Part shown: piece after piece, positions 4,675 to 5,302 of the stretch
Layout: each line of letters opens with the position of its first letter
Numbering within the stretch: position 1 is the stretch's first letter
DNA from: Candidatus Glassiibacteriota bacterium
GTDB lineage: Bacteria > Gemmatimonadota > Glassbacteria > GWA2-58-10
Direction of reading: 5' to 3'
Assembly (NCBI GenBank): GCA_016934095.1
Contig: JAFGTO010000035.1
Coordinates: forward strand, 1 to 5,302
DNA length: 5,302 nt
The notes under the pieces: generated by a model
What the model was told of the DNA's origin: nothing
The model's input: only the letters and a program-made list of their open reading frames with translations
Database searches by the model: none
Made by a program: the position numbers and the translations under genes

Positions 4675-5302
4675 CTAATGCATCTCCACCACGCAAGAGC
4701 CCAGGGCCGGCCGGAAAAAGTTGAACTGCACGTTCGGGTGGTCCGCCAGCAGGGACATCGGCACCGAGGAGTCCGCCACCCTCTTGCCGATCATCAGGGT
4801 GGTCAGGCGCATCCCGAAAGGGTTGTCATGCGTGCCGGCGTGCCAGATGGAAACCTTTTCCGCTCGCCAGGTCTGCACCGGCCCTACGGTGATCGCCCTG
4901 GTGGGCACGCCGGTTACCACTCCTCCGCCGCTGGTGCGGGCATTCTGCATCACTGTAACCGGGTGCAGCTCGACCACCCTGGTGGAGAGCCGGCGGTATT
5001 CCTCCGGGGAGGGAGGGCTATCCCGGTATTCACCCTCTCTCCTGGCCGGGTCGTTGAAAGCCCAGTGCTTTATCTCTCCCTGGCCGCCCTGCATGACCAC
5101 GCAGCGGACAGACTCCCAGCTTTCCAGGTATGCCCCGGGGTCCGCCTTGGGGAAATGCAGGTTGGCCTCCGGCATTCCGAGCTTCTTTTCGATCCTGTCG
5201 AAACAAAGCTTCCGGTCGGCCCCGGCGAAGGACAGCGGGTGGGTCTCCTCCACTTCCCTCCCTTCGAGATACCACTCATCCATGCCCCAGAAATGCGCAT
5301 CC
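4675..5302 (-). CDS. NagB-fold (glucosamine-6-phosphate isomerase/deaminase-like) protein, N-terminus beyond window
   Basis: The frame is open through the right edge (DAHFWGMDEW precedes and includes the internal ATG at 5283), so about 208 C-terminal residues are seen and 70 or so N-terminal ones are missing. Family features: FWGMDEW carries the Asp that removes the C2 proton (Asp72 in E. coli NagB). HPLSF, a LGMPEANLHFP stretch, STRVVELHPVTVMQNA and VPTRAITVGPVQTWRAEKVSIW follow in the usual order. At the active site E. coli has G-x-G-x-D141-G-H143-x-A-F-N-E148, whereas this protein reads GQGEIKHWAFND. The His is kept, but Asp141 is Ile and Glu148 is Asp. Ring opening or deamination in the classical way is therefore doubtful, and it may be a divergent isomerase, lactonase-like or non-catalytic paralogue. 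It stops at TAG 4677-4675, and a 146-base spacer with a weak terminator separates it from the aldehyde dehydrogenase, so operon membership is uncertain. Confidence 0.82.
   Translation of the reverse strand, partial: DAHFWGMDEWYLEGREVEETHPLSFAGADRKLCFDRIEKKLGMPEANLHFPKADPGAYLESWESVRCVVMQGGQGEIKHWAFNDPARREGEYRDSPPSPEEYRRLSTRVVELHPVTVMQNARTSGGGVVTGVPTRAITVGPVQTWRAEKVSIWHAGTHDNPFGMRLTTLMIGKRVADSSVPMSLLADHPNVQFNFFRPALGSCVVEMH

Noticed and set aside
3158..4678. Plus-strand open frame of about 500 codons opposite the aldehyde dehydrogenase
   Set aside because: It is antisense to a gene with every aldehyde dehydrogenase motif intact. Its translation is rich in Gly, Arg, Gln, His and Asp with no recognisable domain, as expected from a GC-rich shadow frame.

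Overview
The window comes from a visibly GC-rich bacterial chromosome. Five genes (one truncated at the right edge) lie head-to-tail on the minus strand. One truncated gene on the plus strand converges on them from the left edge. There are no RNA genes, transposases, phage genes or CRISPR arrays. The lineage cannot be named from sequence alone. The mix of a DUF3830 protein, a NagB-like protein with a divergent active site, a hydroxyacyl-CoA-dehydrogenase-like enzyme with an unusual HWAEP motif, and a possible sugar-hydrolase tail would fit a heterotroph from a poorly cultured environmental phylum. That is an impression, not a proof.

Layout in minus-strand transcription order (right to left): (1) 5302-4675, C-terminal part of a NagB/glucosamine-6-phosphate-isomerase-fold protein; (2) 4674-4529, a spacer with a weak terminator-like hairpin and an excellent Shine-Dalgarno sequence for the next gene; (3) 4528-3041, an aldehyde dehydrogenase with intact catalytic residues; (4) 3078-1948, a fold-type III PLP enzyme of the D-threonine aldolase/D-serine dehydratase (DSD1) family, overlapping the previous gene by 38 bp; (5) 1947-1810, a spacer with two palindromic repeat-like elements and an A+T-rich promoter candidate; (6) 1809-1357, a DUF3830 (cyclophilin-like fold) protein; (7) 1345-374, a 3-hydroxyacyl-CoA-dehydrogenase-family oxidoreductase, packed against the DUF3830 gene; (8) 373-258, a convergent spacer with several small hairpins; (9) 257-1 on the plus strand, the tail of a larger protein, perhaps a TIM-barrel glycoside-hydrolase-like protein.

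Working model (inference): the four complete genes form a small catabolic module for a beta-hydroxy amino acid or similar compound. The PLP enzyme would cleave or dehydrate a D-configured beta-hydroxy amino acid, the aldehyde dehydrogenase would oxidise an aldehyde product, and the NAD(P)-dependent dehydrogenase would act on a beta-hydroxy acid. DUF3830 has no assigned activity. The residues that bear most on the chemistry are the H-x-C metal-site motif in the PLP enzyme, the Asp-to-Ser change followed by Arg in the dehydrogenase cofactor site, and the missing ring-opening Asp in the NagB-like protein.

Related motifs built on TTGAAGACTC and ATTCTCCGCAG recur in all three longer non-coding gaps and look like a small interspersed palindromic repeat family.
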